A stretch of DNA of 64,000 nt from Dactylonectria macrodidyma (taxonomy: Eukaryota > Ascomycota > Sordariomycetes > Hypocreales > Nectriaceae). The DNA lies in contig JAGMUV010000001.1 in the NCBI GenBank assembly GCA_020744425.1, positions 2,356,001 through 2,420,000 of the forward strand, given 5' to 3'. Shown in pieces: positions 54,629 to 64,000 of this stretch. The position numbers and the translations under genes were made by a program. The stretch's first letter is position 1. Each line of letters begins with the position of its first letter. Below the pieces are notes generated by a model. That model was not told the origin of the DNA. It saw only the letters and a program-made list of their open reading frames with translations, and made no database searches.

Positions 54629-57600
54629 ATGTTCTCGACCTTCACCGGTAACTCCAGGCGCCCGCGCAACGTCAACCTCAGCGGCCAAGCCGGGAATCCT
54701 TTCGCCAACACCTCTTGGAGTCCCTCGGCAGCCTCCAACGCCAACAATACCGTCTCCAATGCCCAAGCCGATCGTGAGAAGCGCCACGCAGAACGACAAC
54801 GTCTAAAAGCCGTCGGCAAGATCCAAAAAACGTGGAGGGGTCACAAAGCGAGGTCAAGCCTCCGCGACTTTCGGAGAGCTTCGTTCGACGAGCTATACAA
54901 TTCGACCACCGCTGAAGAAACCACCCAGAGGCTACCACAAGCCTTCGCACTGCTCCTGTCCTTCTTTACCTGCCAAAGGAACGATGATGTTCGACGACTT
55001 CAGCTCTATGCCCGCGATACAGAGACGGTTGACCTCCGAGCCATTGCCCCTGATACAGTCCATCAGTCACGGGTCCAGCTATTGGTGCAATTGCTTGTTG
55101 AAGCAATAGGCAACGGTTTTTCACAAGAGTACGTGCAATTTGGGTCACCCGGGGCATTAAGCGGTGCCCCACGTCCTGTGAGCTCTTGCTAATGGAATTG
55201 TTCAGAGACATACCTATCGAGACGCAGCATCTATTAAGACTCACCACCCGAATAATATCCGCTTCTCCTCGGACAATATTGCCCTCGATCGATAGATACT
55301 ACGCTGTGCTAGCCAAGGGATGTCAAAGGAAAGATCTAACTAGAGATTGGTCGGACCTCGTCCTCCACGCACTATCGGCGCCATTGGTTGCTGTGTCCGA
55401 AGACCGTAAGTAGACGCTGGTACCTTCTCGGAATTCGACTGACGTGATTACATGTAGAAGCAGACATTTATCGTGCCTACGCCTTTTCCTTCCTAACGAC
55501 GAAGAGTCTACATCATTTCGAGAAAAACATCGATGCTTTTTCGAGAGTAGTTTCTGTGCCGTCACTAGCAAATGCTATTCTGCACGAACTCTCGTCCGTC
55601 TCGCTTGGACAACATTCTAGGGATGGCCTGCTTTGGTTATTGGCTCACTTTATTGATTTGGGTCGACTTGCCTTGGACGCATCTCACAAATATAATTACT
55701 TGGAGACCATCTACACTCAGCTAGCAGCCCTCTCCTCGGATATCAGCGTTCGCATCGGCATCAAGTCCTCTCCAGAGGGTTCTGATCCTGACGAAGCCCA
55801 CGATGAGCCGCTAGTCCAACCACTAGATCCTTATGTATTCAACAGACTTTCGTCTCTGGTTGAAAATGACGGCATCTCAGCGCTCCTGCGGGACTTTTCG
55901 CACAACCTAGCAGAATCATCCACTCAGGAGTTCCGGCAGACGAGTCTCTTGGCAGGATATATCCTTACCCTCCTTCGGTGCTTCCCAACCAATGGGGACG
56001 ACATCCGTATGCGACTGTTTCTCGAAGAAATACCGATCGCGTCTAGCAACATTCCGACAGTCAAATTTCTCTGGCAAATTATGAAACAGACGGCTGTCTA
56101 CCACAAGTTGAAGACAGAATCAGAGCCGCCAGTCGAGCTTCTCCGTAGGTACTTGCATGCTGGTTCGGAGGCCCCCAATGGCACCGTGGAAGAACAAGAA
56201 TGGAGGGTCATCTTGCTCTTCCTCGAGTTGTACATCTTCATACTCCGACTGAGTGATGATGAAGACTTCTTTAGCGGCATCTACCCTAAACTCATTGAGA
56301 ACAACTTGTCCACATCACGCATTCGATTGTGCAGTCTGTCACTGGATGACATCACCCCTCTGACAATATTCTTGAAAAACACTGCCTTCACGCTTCATTA
56401 CAAGGCCCAAGAATTGTCCAAATCAAGAGAAGCCATTGAGGCTGCTAGCAAATCTCGCATGGATGCATACTTTGGCTCTTCATCGTCTGAAAACCAACCA
56501 CGGGAGACCACGACGATGAAATCCGCTACGAGACTGGATTTAGACAGTCTCCGAGACATAGTGACCGATGCTATGAAGATGCTCTACGAAAGAGACTCCA
56601 GGAAGCAATTCCTCCCAGTAAACCACTGGCTCATGACCAACAGACTCAACTACGAGGATTTTCGACGTGCCGCCGTTTCGGAGGAGCAACGACAGAATGA
56701 AGAAGGTGAAGGGGATAGCGATGAGGAGATGGACTCGGATGGTGAAGCCGGTCTCGGAGCCGAACCAGGTTTCTACTCTACTATCGGTAACAACAGGTTC
56801 TCTCGCCATGCCAGGCTGGAACTGTTGAAGAGTCAACAAATACGGGCGCAGCGAGAAAGACGATTGGCAGAGCTAGGCCCGAATCTGGAGATTCTCAAGC
56901 ACATGCCCTTTGTTGTGCCATTCGATACTAGAGTCAAGCTTGTCCGCGAATTTATTGCCCTCGATCGATTTCGGAGAGACACGGCCATTGAGGGAGCAAC
57001 AAGGCGCTTTCACAATGAGGCAAACCTTCGAATGGCAAGAGGCCAGCCTATGCCCGTGCATCCTTACGGTAGGCATCATGCTGAGATTCGTCGAAAACAA
57101 GTCTTCAAAGATGCATACAAGCAATTCTACGAGCTTGGCGAGGGACTCAAAGACCCTATCAGGATCACCTTCGTGGACCAGTTCGGTGCTCCAGAAGCGG
57201 GCATCGATGGTGGTGGTGTGACCAAGGAATTTCTCACCAGCGTAACCTCTGAGGCCTTTGGGGACGAGGACAAGGAACTTGGCATGTTTACGTCCAACCA
57301 AAAGGGCCTCCTCTACCCCGACCCGACTGCCGTGGATGTGCTACGCGAGACCTTACGAGAGAATGGTTTGACTGAGTTTGACCCCGAATGGAAGGAGCAC
57401 ATGTCTAACCTCCTCAAGCGCTTCGAATTTCTGGGCAGGATTGTGGGCAAGTGCATGTACGAGGGTGTTCTAGTAGACCTCGCTTTTGGGGGGTTCTTCC
57501 TCCTGAAGTGGGCATCGGCTGGCCCCAACGATGAGAACAGCTACAAGGGCAGTGTCAACGATTTACGCGACATGGACGAGGAACTATACAACGGAATGCT

Positions 57601-58270
57601 TCAAGTGAAGAATTACCCTGGAGATGTTTCGGAACTGGGCATTGACTTTACGGTTACGGATCAAATCTCCCAGCCGGGACAGCGGGTGAAGACGGTGACG
57701 AGAAAGCTCATTGCCAACGGCGACCAGGTACCAGTTACGAACGACAACCGATTGCTCTACATCTCGTACGTCGCTCGCCACCGCCTCGTCACCCAGCCGT
57801 CTCTGCAAACGGCTGCCTTCCTACGCGGCCTCCGCGCCATCATTCGACCATCATGGCTCTCCATGTTCAACCAGTCGGAGCTCCAGCGCCTTGTAGGCGG
57901 GGACTCGTCGGAGATTGACCTTGAGGATCTGCGCCGCAACACCGTCTACAGCGGCCTGTATGAAATTGGCGATGATGGCAAGGAACACGACACGATTCGG
58001 ATCTTTTGGAAGGTCATGCAGGGCTTCACAGACAGCCAGCGCCGCGACGTGGTCAAGTATGTCAGCTCGACGCCGCGGGCTCCGCTGCTCGGCTTCTCCC
58101 AGCTCATACCCAGGTTCTGCATCCGCGATAGCGGGAGAGACGAAACTCGGCTTCCCAGCACCAGCACGTGCATCAACCTGCTGAAGCTGCCAATGTATAC
58201 GTCCGAGGCCGTCCTTCGGGAGAAACTGCTGTACGCTGTCACATCGGGGACTGGATTCCATCTCAGTTAG
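54629..58270 (+). CDS. hul5: HECT-type E3 ubiquitin ligase with IQ motif (Hul5/UBE3C-like)
   Basis: Exons 54629-55128, 55206-55405 and 55458-58270 (GTACGT and GTAAGT donors) encode 1170 residues. An IQ motif lies near residues 64-80 (VGKIQKTWRGHKARSSLR). A long helical middle region follows, with an acidic loop (GEGDSDEEMDSDGEAG). The HECT domain covers roughly 790-1170, with IRITFVDQFGAPEAGIDGGGVTKEF-type start, FEFLGRIVGKCMYEGVLVDL, and the catalytic cysteine Cys1138 in STSTCINLLKLP. Domain order and length match yeast Hul5 and human UBE3C, proteasome-associated ligases that extend ubiquitin chains on hard-to-degrade or misfolded proteins. UBE3B is a close relative, so the exact orthologue is a little uncertain. 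Confidence 0.93.
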
Positions 58271-58437
58271 ATTGGGCCAAAGGTGGCAAGGATTCGCATA
58301 GAGCAAGGGGCGGGCGGAATAATAATAGCATTAGCGATGAGGCATGGGAAGATTGATTTATCTTAGTGGTAGCACATGTCTTTTTTTTTTCCTCAAAAAG
58401 TTTACGTTTCTATATAGGTACCTTGGTATACATCATG

Positions 58438-60257
58438 TCATGAGTTCGCCTCATGTTGATAACTCCTGGCTATTAGTTCCGGTTTTCGCTTCCAAAGATC
58501 CAAAATCATTTGTCCAAACAGCCCGTTTGCCCACGCGAACCTAGTCGACAGTTAGCAAAGAGGGCCGTGACGCGGAGTAGACTCTCCATCTTACCATGAC
58601 CTCGTCCATTTCGTGTCGTCGTGACTATTTACCGTCTCGTGGATCAGACCGAGCCCGCTCGTCGACCCCAGGAGCTGCCTCATGCCGTCGGCGATCTCGG
58701 CGTCGTCGTCGCTCGTCATCATCTGGATGATCAACCCCATGGGCCATGCCATGCCGGGGCCGAGATGCGGTCCGCCGGTGGCGTTGAGGACAGGCCCGCG
58801 GGCGTAGTAGGAGTTGGAGGAGCTGAGGACAAAGGCGCGGGTGTTGTCGTAGACGTGCTGGGAGGCAGGTTTGTAGCCAATGTGAGGGATGCTGAGGAGG
58901 GATGGGAGGTTGGCGTCGTCCTGGTTAGACGGTGGTTAGCGCCGCAGCAGACATTGAGAGTATTGAGGGGTAATAATGCTTACCATGAGATTAAAGGAAC
59001 CAAAGCCGTCAATCTCGTAGGCGTACATGTCGCCGAACTTGGGGTGGGGGATGATGGCATGCTCGTTGATACCAATCTCGATGCCGGCGGCCAAGTCCTC
59101 CATCTGCTGGGCGACCTTGGCATTGAGCTCGCGCATGATGGCGGCGCACGACGTCATGTAGCGCGCGAGCATCATGTTGGCGGGGATGAAGTACTGGTAG
59201 ATGCAGGCATCGTCCGAGGGCCGGAAGAAGCTGCGGACGAGCCCGATATCGCCCTTGACGGGGGCGCCGCGGCCGTGGTTGGAGACGGTCTCGGACGCGC
59301 TGTTGGAGTCGCGCAGCCAGCTGTAGTGCGAGGGCAGAACGCTTCCGTCTTGGGCGTAGGTGCCGTCCTGCATCAGCTTGGCCACCTTCAGTATCTTCTT
59401 GACCGTGTCGACCCAGCCGAAGCGGCCGAAGAAGTCGCCGTCGCCGCTCTCCTCGTAGTAGTCCCACGACAGCTGCAGGAAGGCCGCGAGCGAGTCGAGC
59501 TCGTACTTGCACTCGAAGACGACGTCCGAGTTGTACTCGGGGTGGACTTGGTCGCGGGGCCCGACGGAGGAGGATCGTTTCGTGCGGGCGAGGGCGCTTC
59601 GGGCTTCGGGCGGCGGTCTGAAGGCGTTACACCACGGCGCCTCGCGAATGTAGCGGCCCTGGAGGTTGATGGCGCCACGGAAGAGGCTCGCGATGTTGTT
59701 CTCTGAGGCCGAGGCCGAGGCGCCCGTGTGCGCGATGACGGACTTGTACGACTGCAGCTGGTTCGCCGAGTCTCGCAGCCACATGGCGTCTATGTCTCCG
59801 GTGGTGATGAAGGCGAGCTATATCATTCAAAGCACAGGTTCCCGTCAGTTTCTGCAATTCAACGCGGCGAGAAAAGCCGCCAGTCTCGCCAGCGCAAACG
59901 AACCTCTTCGTCTGGATTGTCCGCCGCCACGCCCGTCCAGCGCACCGTCGTGTCGACCGTGTTCGGCCAGGTGTTCTGGAACAGCTGGAACAGATCCGGA
60001 TCGCCAATGGCCCCGGGCATCTCGTTCGCAATCGCGCGCTCGACGGCCGGGACGACATAGGTTCGACAGCGCTCATCTGGACGCTGGAAGGGGAACGCAT
60101 ACCGGCCGCTGGACGATGGCTCGTGGCCTTCGCGGGCGTACTCTTCGTAGCTAGGGCATGAGTCCGACGCTGCGGTGCCAGCTAGCAGTAGTGGGAGGAG
60201 GAGCAAGATCCGTGACCTTACCAACGTTCTCCTAGCTGCTGCCATTGTTGTCATCAT
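58438..60257 (-). CDS. Glycoside hydrolase family 125, exo-alpha-1,6-mannosidase-like
   Basis: Four minus-strand exons, 60257-59904, 59817-58984, 58920-58595 and 58540-58438, encode 538 residues. Introns have donors GTTCGT, GTAAGC and GTAAGA and acceptors ATATAG, ACCAG and GACTAG. Each restores a conserved segment: [21 protein letters not shown], then [19 protein letters not shown], then [16 protein letters not shown] at the end. The N-terminus is a signal peptide ([16 protein letters not shown]), so it is secreted or luminal. The hallmark [21 protein letters not shown]-like [10 protein letters not shown] and [11 protein letters not shown] stretch fit GH125. Family members are inverting exo-alpha-1,6-mannosidases. 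Two more in-frame ATGs at 60254 and 60245 could also serve as start. Confidence 0.9.
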
Positions 60258-60526
60258 GGTCGAAGAATCCCGTCTCTACACTGAAGCGGCCCGGAAGCCT
60301 TGCGGGATGGAGACGGGGGATGAAGTCAGCGTTGAAGTCCAGGGACGCGGGACACCGAGATTGATTACACGGGCGCCGCGGAACATGCTACAGGCTAAAA
60401 CTACAGGCTAGTCTACAGCGACAGCTGCTAAAATTAACCAACCAATAGCGCTTCATTGGCTTTTGGAAGCTGGGGAAGGGTCGCTTTTAGGCTTCTAGCC
60501 TCAGGGGCTTAGTTGGGTTACAGAAG
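60258..60526. other. Short spacer upstream of GH125
   Basis: Probable GH125 promoter. No matching first exon for the thioesterase fragment to its right was found here. Confidence 0.4.
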
Positions 60527-60823
60527 GTGCAGCCCCACAATCTCATCATTAGAGGGCTGAGTCAGGGATGTGCCATGTCACTTGCAGTACTATTGTCGCT
60601 GGAATACTCCATTGGCGGCTATATTGGTATGAGTGGTTACCTCACATATCAATCCGATCTTGAGAGTGCCGTCAACGATGAGGTTGACAGCGATAATCCT
60701 TTCGAGGATCTCAACGAGTGGCATGACGCAACTCCGGAATCCAGTGCCGTCAAAGCCCAGACACTCGAGAGAGATCTCTTGGGTCTGAAAGTTGGCTGGG
60801 AGGTCGCCACCACTTTAGTCTAG
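60527..60823 (+). pseudogene. Acyl-protein thioesterase/phospholipase-like fragment
   Basis: The 98-codon frame has no in-frame ATG at its beginning (it opens with GTG) and corresponds to the middle of an alpha/beta-hydrolase of the phospholipase/carboxylesterase family. The nucleophile elbow GLSQGCAMSLAVLL (G-x-S-x-G) and the following GGYIGMSGYLTYQSDL are well kept. The N-terminal third is missing, and the frame stops before the catalytic Asp and His that should follow. A possible splice acceptor (TTACAG at about 60517-60522) lies just before it, but no upstream exon with family motifs was found. I therefore call it a remnant. If an upstream exon exists it must be short and diverged. Confidence 0.55.
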
Positions 60824-60886
60824 TTAGAGAACAAGGCACAATTTGAAGTATGAGAGACGCCAAGTTGTACTTAGATCATCATCCTA

Positions 60887-61651
60887 TCAGTATAACACAT
60901 CATTCGAGCTCCACATAACCGAAAGCTCTTTATGGAATGGGTCCAAGACCCTATCGATAGCTTTACTTCGGCTCCATTTACCCTCCCACTCAGGCCGCAA
61001 CATAGCCTTACCATATTCCCAATAGCTAGGGTAGTAACCTGAGAATTCCCAATCTAAGATAGCTGTAGCTTTGTCTCCTTGGACTAAGATGTTACGAGGG
61101 TCAAAGTCACCGTGCGTTAGAACGATATCATGATCTTTCATGACACTGAGCCAGACAGTGCATCTCCACTCTGCAAATCCATTCTCATTGTCTTTCTTCA
61201 TTGCCTTAACAATGCCCTGGTTGAATTCTTCTTCAGTTTTGTAGGGCCCGTATCCTTCTGGGTCATCAGAAAAGTACTGGTCGTTGCATGCCGTACCATC
61301 AATACACCCAATGAAGTCGCCTTTGAACTGGCGAAGCTGAGCAATATAGCCGCGAAGTTGGGAGATAACCGACTCCTGTTCCACTTCGGTATAATCACCC
61401 CATGCGTCTTTGAGAGTTTTTCCCTCGACATAGTCCATCACTATGATTATCTCTCCTGTCTTATCGTCGCGGTAGGCGTTTTGGACCTTGGGGATGGGAA
61501 TCGTTGTGTTAGTATCGATGAACCTCATCATCTCGGCTTCTGCCACACGAGTGGATTTCTTGACGACGGTCTTTGGGTCGATCCTGTAGACTGGCGAGAA
61601 GGCCAACTTGTAGCCCTTGGCAAGTTGTTCTGGGGTGATTATTCTTGCCAT
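60887..61651 (-). CDS. Aminoglycoside-phosphotransferase (APH)-like small-molecule kinase
   Basis: A single frame of 254 residues begins at ATG 61651 (MARIITPEQLAKGYK). The in-frame region upstream has only a GTG. It has the APH kinase-like fold: VVKKS near the nucleotide-binding lysine, IIIVMDYVEGKTL in the hinge, the catalytic loop LTHGDFDPRNILV and the metal-binding AILDWEFSG. The substrate of fungal members is generally unknown and antibiotic resistance should not be assumed. The N-lobe is short compared with many family members, which may reflect truncation. It is flanked by fragments of other genes, so this may be an accessory region, but this frame itself appears intact. Confidence 0.82.
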   Translation of the reverse strand: MARIITPEQLAKGYKLAFSPVYRIDPKTVVKKSTRVAEAEMMRFIDTNTTIPIPKVQNAYRDDKTGEIIIVMDYVEGKTLKDAWGDYTEVEQESVISQLRGYIAQLRQFKGDFIGCIDGTACNDQYFSDDPEGYGPYKTEEEFNQGIVKAMKKDNENGFAEWRCTVWLSVMKDHDIVLTHGDFDPRNILVQGDKATAILDWEFSGYYPSYWEYGKAMLRPEWEGKWSRSKAIDRVLDPFHKELSVMWSSNDVLY

Positions 61652-62091
61652 AACTGTGAGACTGCAGATGTTGTTTGTGGGCAGTTCTGGCGAGGGTTCC
61701 ACTATTGACTTCTGTCACAACCCATCCGGCGACCCGGCGGTCAGCTCTGGCAGAAACAATGGGGGCCAGCCACGTGTGATTCTGAGTCCGGGCTGGGGCC
61801 TTGAGACGATTGCCATTTCGAATGCTCTCTTCTCTGTAGAGAGCTTCAACATGATGGTTGATAACGCGAAGGATTGATCAGCACTAGCAAAGAAAAGTTA
61901 TCTGCGCAGTATCGGCCACTGGTATTTGAAGCTCCTTCTACTTCATCGTCTCACATGTCTAGAAAAGCTCGTCCAACGCAACCCCACGTCTCGCTTAAGC
62001 CGATAATGCTTATCAATTCCCGGATGCAGCATGCCTGAAGAATTGATGCACCAGGGACACCGATGATGCTCGCGGCCAACGCACCAGCTGT
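61652..62091. other. Spacer between APH-like gene and kinase fragment
   Basis: 440 bp without a recognised gene. It includes the probable promoter of the APH-like gene. Confidence 0.4.
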
Positions 62092-62586
62092 TCAACGGGA
62101 GGCTGCGCTGGCACCGACGACGGGAAGGCCCTTTGCGACATCGGGTTTAGGCCCATCGGGTCCGCCGTGAACATTGCTTGAGCGGCACACTTCCGGATTC
62201 TGTCTTGAGATTCCATTCTTATTCCCGTTCTCTTTCCCTGGGCTGAGACCATGGTGCTGAAACTCTGTACTGCCCAAGCATTGCTCGATCGCAATCCGCT
62301 GGCACCTTTCGCGCATCTTTCGCATGTGGTCCTCATCAAGCGAGCTCTGGTTAGGAATCACAACGTCCGCCATAGCAGCTGTTACTTGAGCTAGCTCAGC
62401 GATAGATTGGCACTCGCCTCTCCAACAGGCACTAATAACTGCATCGATAGGATCATTCGCACGCAGTGGTGGTAATTCACTCCGCTCAAAGCGTGCAATA
62501 GCTTCTCCGTAGTTTCGGTCCTCGTACGGCTCATGCCCACGCCTCATGGTGTAGAGAAGAGATCCGACAGCAAATTGCTCTGTCCT
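62092..62586 (-). pseudogene. Protein-kinase-like C-lobe fragment
   Basis: The frame reads RTEQFAVGSLLYTM, then GHEPYED, then a segment ending ISACWRGECQSIAELA. This matches the end of a fungal protein-kinase domain, from helix F to the final helix, followed by about 75 low-similarity residues. The first ATG (62547) lies inside helix F, and a TGA is in frame at 62592-62590. Just beyond that stop another frame reads ERQAAEWLPMEPADL, which would join naturally after a one-base shift. No catalytic loop or DFG motif was found nearby. A frameshifted kinase remnant is the best reading; a kinase gene with a short intron ending in CCTAG is the alternative. Confidence 0.45.
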
Positions 62587-62940
62587 AGGTCAGCTGGCTC
62601 CATAGGGAGCCATTCCGCCGCCTGCCTTTCTGTCGAGCTTGCGGCACCAGGGATGTCCCGCTTCTGCCCCTCCCCCCCACCGCCCCCGGCCTTCCACGGC
62701 TGAGCTAATCTCCGCCGCCCACATCATGACCGTGCTCTTTGCTTCCGTCTTGGAGACATGTATGAAGTTGTCCCGGCTGTCGCGTACTAGGGCACTCGAG
62801 ATTGGCAGGTGAGTTCTATAGAACCAAGGTACATTAATAGGGTTTGGTGGAGATTGAGAGAGAAAGTGTGACCCAGAGAGCCTCCTTTATAGGCTTAATG
62901 CCGTGGGGAGCGACGCTTGGGGGAGGATGTACAGAGTAGG
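62587..62940. other. Region upstream of the kinase fragment
   Basis: Contains out-of-frame sequence that may be more of the decayed kinase gene (see the fragment entry). No other feature was recognised. Confidence 0.3.
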
Positions 62941-63327
62941 CTATGTCGTACATAGACGACAGTTTACCAGCATTTGGTCCATTTGACCCTCATGGAAAAG
63001 AGCCGTGATGTAATCGTGATTGCAACATTGACGACTAGACCGGTCGGTCAGGTGTAGGCACAATCTAGGGAGCGCAACGGTCAGGCGCCGCAACTGGTGT
63101 CGACTCTGCTGGCACTTCCTACAGTAACCCAGACAGCAAGTCAAGTCAACAAATTCTTCTAGACATTGCGCCGCTGGAAGCCATCCAGCCGTTGCCCTCC
63201 CATTGTCCTTGCGTAGCTGCGTCCAACAAACAAACCCATTAAAATCCTCCTGCAGCTCCCATATAGTAGGAATGCCCTCGAACTCCGCATAGCGGAGCGC
63301 GAGGTTCATGTTCTTTGCAATACACAT
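62941..63327 (-). CDS. Unrecognised ORF, probably part of a decayed gene
   Basis: The frame from ATG 63327 encodes 128 residues (MCIAKNMNLALRYAEFEGIP). It remains open upstream to a TAA at 63435-63433 with protein-like sequence (STVKATADTRLFDHGSQSEEI). Beyond that stop, the same frame continues as DELTSSLDFAMLYEV. So the natural start is probably lost, and the TAA may be a nonsense mutation. The C-terminal part is Cys/His-rich (CCLGYCRKCQQSRHQLRR). No known family was recognised. A short uncharacterised gene using the ATG at 63327 is also possible. Confidence 0.35.
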   Translation of the reverse strand: MCIAKNMNLALRYAEFEGIPTIWELQEDFNGFVCWTQLRKDNGRATAGWLPAAQCLEEFVDLTCCLGYCRKCQQSRHQLRRLTVALPRLCLHLTDRSSRQCCNHDYITALFHEGQMDQMLVNCRLCTT

Positions 63328-63479
63328 GTAGTTGTCAAGAAGCCTCGTCGTTGCTGAGTAAATCTCTTCTGATTGCGAGCCATGGTCGAAGAGCCGCGTG
63401 TCTGCTGTTGCTTTGACTGTTGAGAGTTTGGCTTAGACTTCATAGAGCATGGCGAAGTCGAGACTTGAAGTTAATTCGT

Positions 63480-64000
63480 CTATCGTAGTGTATGTATAGT
63501 AGACGAAGTGCTCAAAAAAGAAACTAGGGCATCCGCATCAAAGTCGGAGCCATAGTAGAAGAGGACGCCACCGTTGTGCTTGAAACTCCCATCAGCCTTC
63601 TCAAAGAACCAGACGAGATTCTCATCCTCTTCCGAAACCTTCCAACACAAGGAGGTGTTCTCCCTTTTTATAGCTGAGAATATATTCTCAGCTATGTTGC
63701 TCAGCCATCCAAACTTAGTAATAGTAAGAGAAGCTATAGTAGCTATTGGCTTATCTGCAGAAGGTGGAAGAACAATAGCCAAATTCGACATACTCTCATC
63801 ATAGTAAGCGGTAAACGGATTCACTTTAAGAAACTCCAGAAAGCGATCAACTGTAGCCTCAGCATCGAGGCTCTTGTGGCTTTTGAGAAGGGCTTCTTTA
63901 ATCTTGTGAAGATCCTGAAATTCAGATAAGGAGGATGCCTTTTGAATAGCATCTCCTCGTCGAATTAGAGTACCAGCACCAGAGTCAGTGAAAAGCTCCT
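63480..64000 (-). pseudogene. Acetylglutamate-kinase-like (Arg5,6 type) fragment, continues past the right edge
   Basis: The minus-strand frame is open from the window edge to a TAG at 63482-63480. It reads ELFTDSGAGTLIRRGD, then EATVDRFLEFLKVNPFTAYYD, then LAIVLPPSADKPIATIASLTI and SEEDENLVWFFEKADGSF. This is the end of the kinase and the vertebrate-like NAT domain of fungal acetylglutamate kinase, the N-terminal half of the bifunctional mitochondrial Arg5,6/arg-6 precursor. After LFYYGSD the similarity stops, and about 20 residues later the frame ends, so the reductase half is absent. The sequence is AT-richer than the neighbouring genes. It is either a truncated duplicate or a single-domain paralogue; its 5' part is outside the window. 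Confidence 0.6.
63671..63694. repeat. Perfect 24-bp palindrome inside the acetylglutamate-kinase-like fragment
   Basis: TAGCTGAGAATA (63671-63682) is followed directly by its reverse complement TATTCTCAGCTA (63683-63694). It lies in the coding frame, covering the IAENIFSAI segment. Confidence 0.7.

Noticed and set aside
58621..59706. 361-codon plus-strand frame opposite GH125
   Set aside because: Shadow of the mannosidase exons; no recognisable domain.

Overview
The window comes from a filamentous ascomycete. I infer this from short introns (about 50-150 bp) with GTRNGT donors, CTAAC or CTGAC branch sites and YAG acceptors. Several gene families are also typical of Pezizomycotina: Zn2Cys6 regulators, a HET-domain protein, a DUF7924-type protein, GH125 and Pex28-32-like peroxins. 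The mix suggests Sordariomycetes, possibly Hypocreales, but nothing here fixes the species. All exon coordinates below were worked out by hand from splice signals and frame continuity.

Layout. 1-3606 holds the 3' part of a dysferlin-domain peroxin and a predicted four-span membrane protein. 4331-17321 is a metabolic block: a Gfo/Idh/MocA (inositol 2-dehydrogenase-like) enzyme, a sugar/inositol-type MFS transporter, a Zn2Cys6 regulator divergent from the transporter, and a cytochrome P450 divergent from an NADPH-P450 reductase. The 1-kb promoter between P450 and reductase holds a perfect 12+12 bp inverted repeat and an 18-bp-period direct repeat. 17777-25019 has two unrecognised genes, a second Zn2Cys6 regulator and a six-exon V-ATPase c' proteolipid gene. 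25020-32355 is a 7.3-kb stretch where I see no convincing protein gene. It is followed by a small, three-exon, single dsRNA-binding-domain protein.

34433-58270 carries mostly conserved genes: mitoribosomal uS7, a DUF7924-family protein, a universal stress protein, a HET-domain protein, a large unrecognised membrane/coiled-coil protein, PAB1 and a Hul5/UBE3C-type HECT ligase. 58438-60257 encodes a secreted or luminal GH125 mannosidase. The last 3.5 kb looks degenerate: a thioesterase fragment without a start, a kinase C-lobe fragment with a stop just upstream, an unrecognised ORF interrupted by a stop, and an acetylglutamate-kinase-like fragment that runs off the right edge. One aminoglycoside-phosphotransferase-like gene there appears intact.

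How genes may work together. The transporter, dehydrogenase and divergent regulator could form an uptake-and-oxidation module for inositol or a related polyol. The P450 and reductase make a self-contained monooxygenase pair. Whether the two modules share a pathway is inference. No CRISPR array, rRNA gene, intact tRNA gene or complete transposon was recognised.
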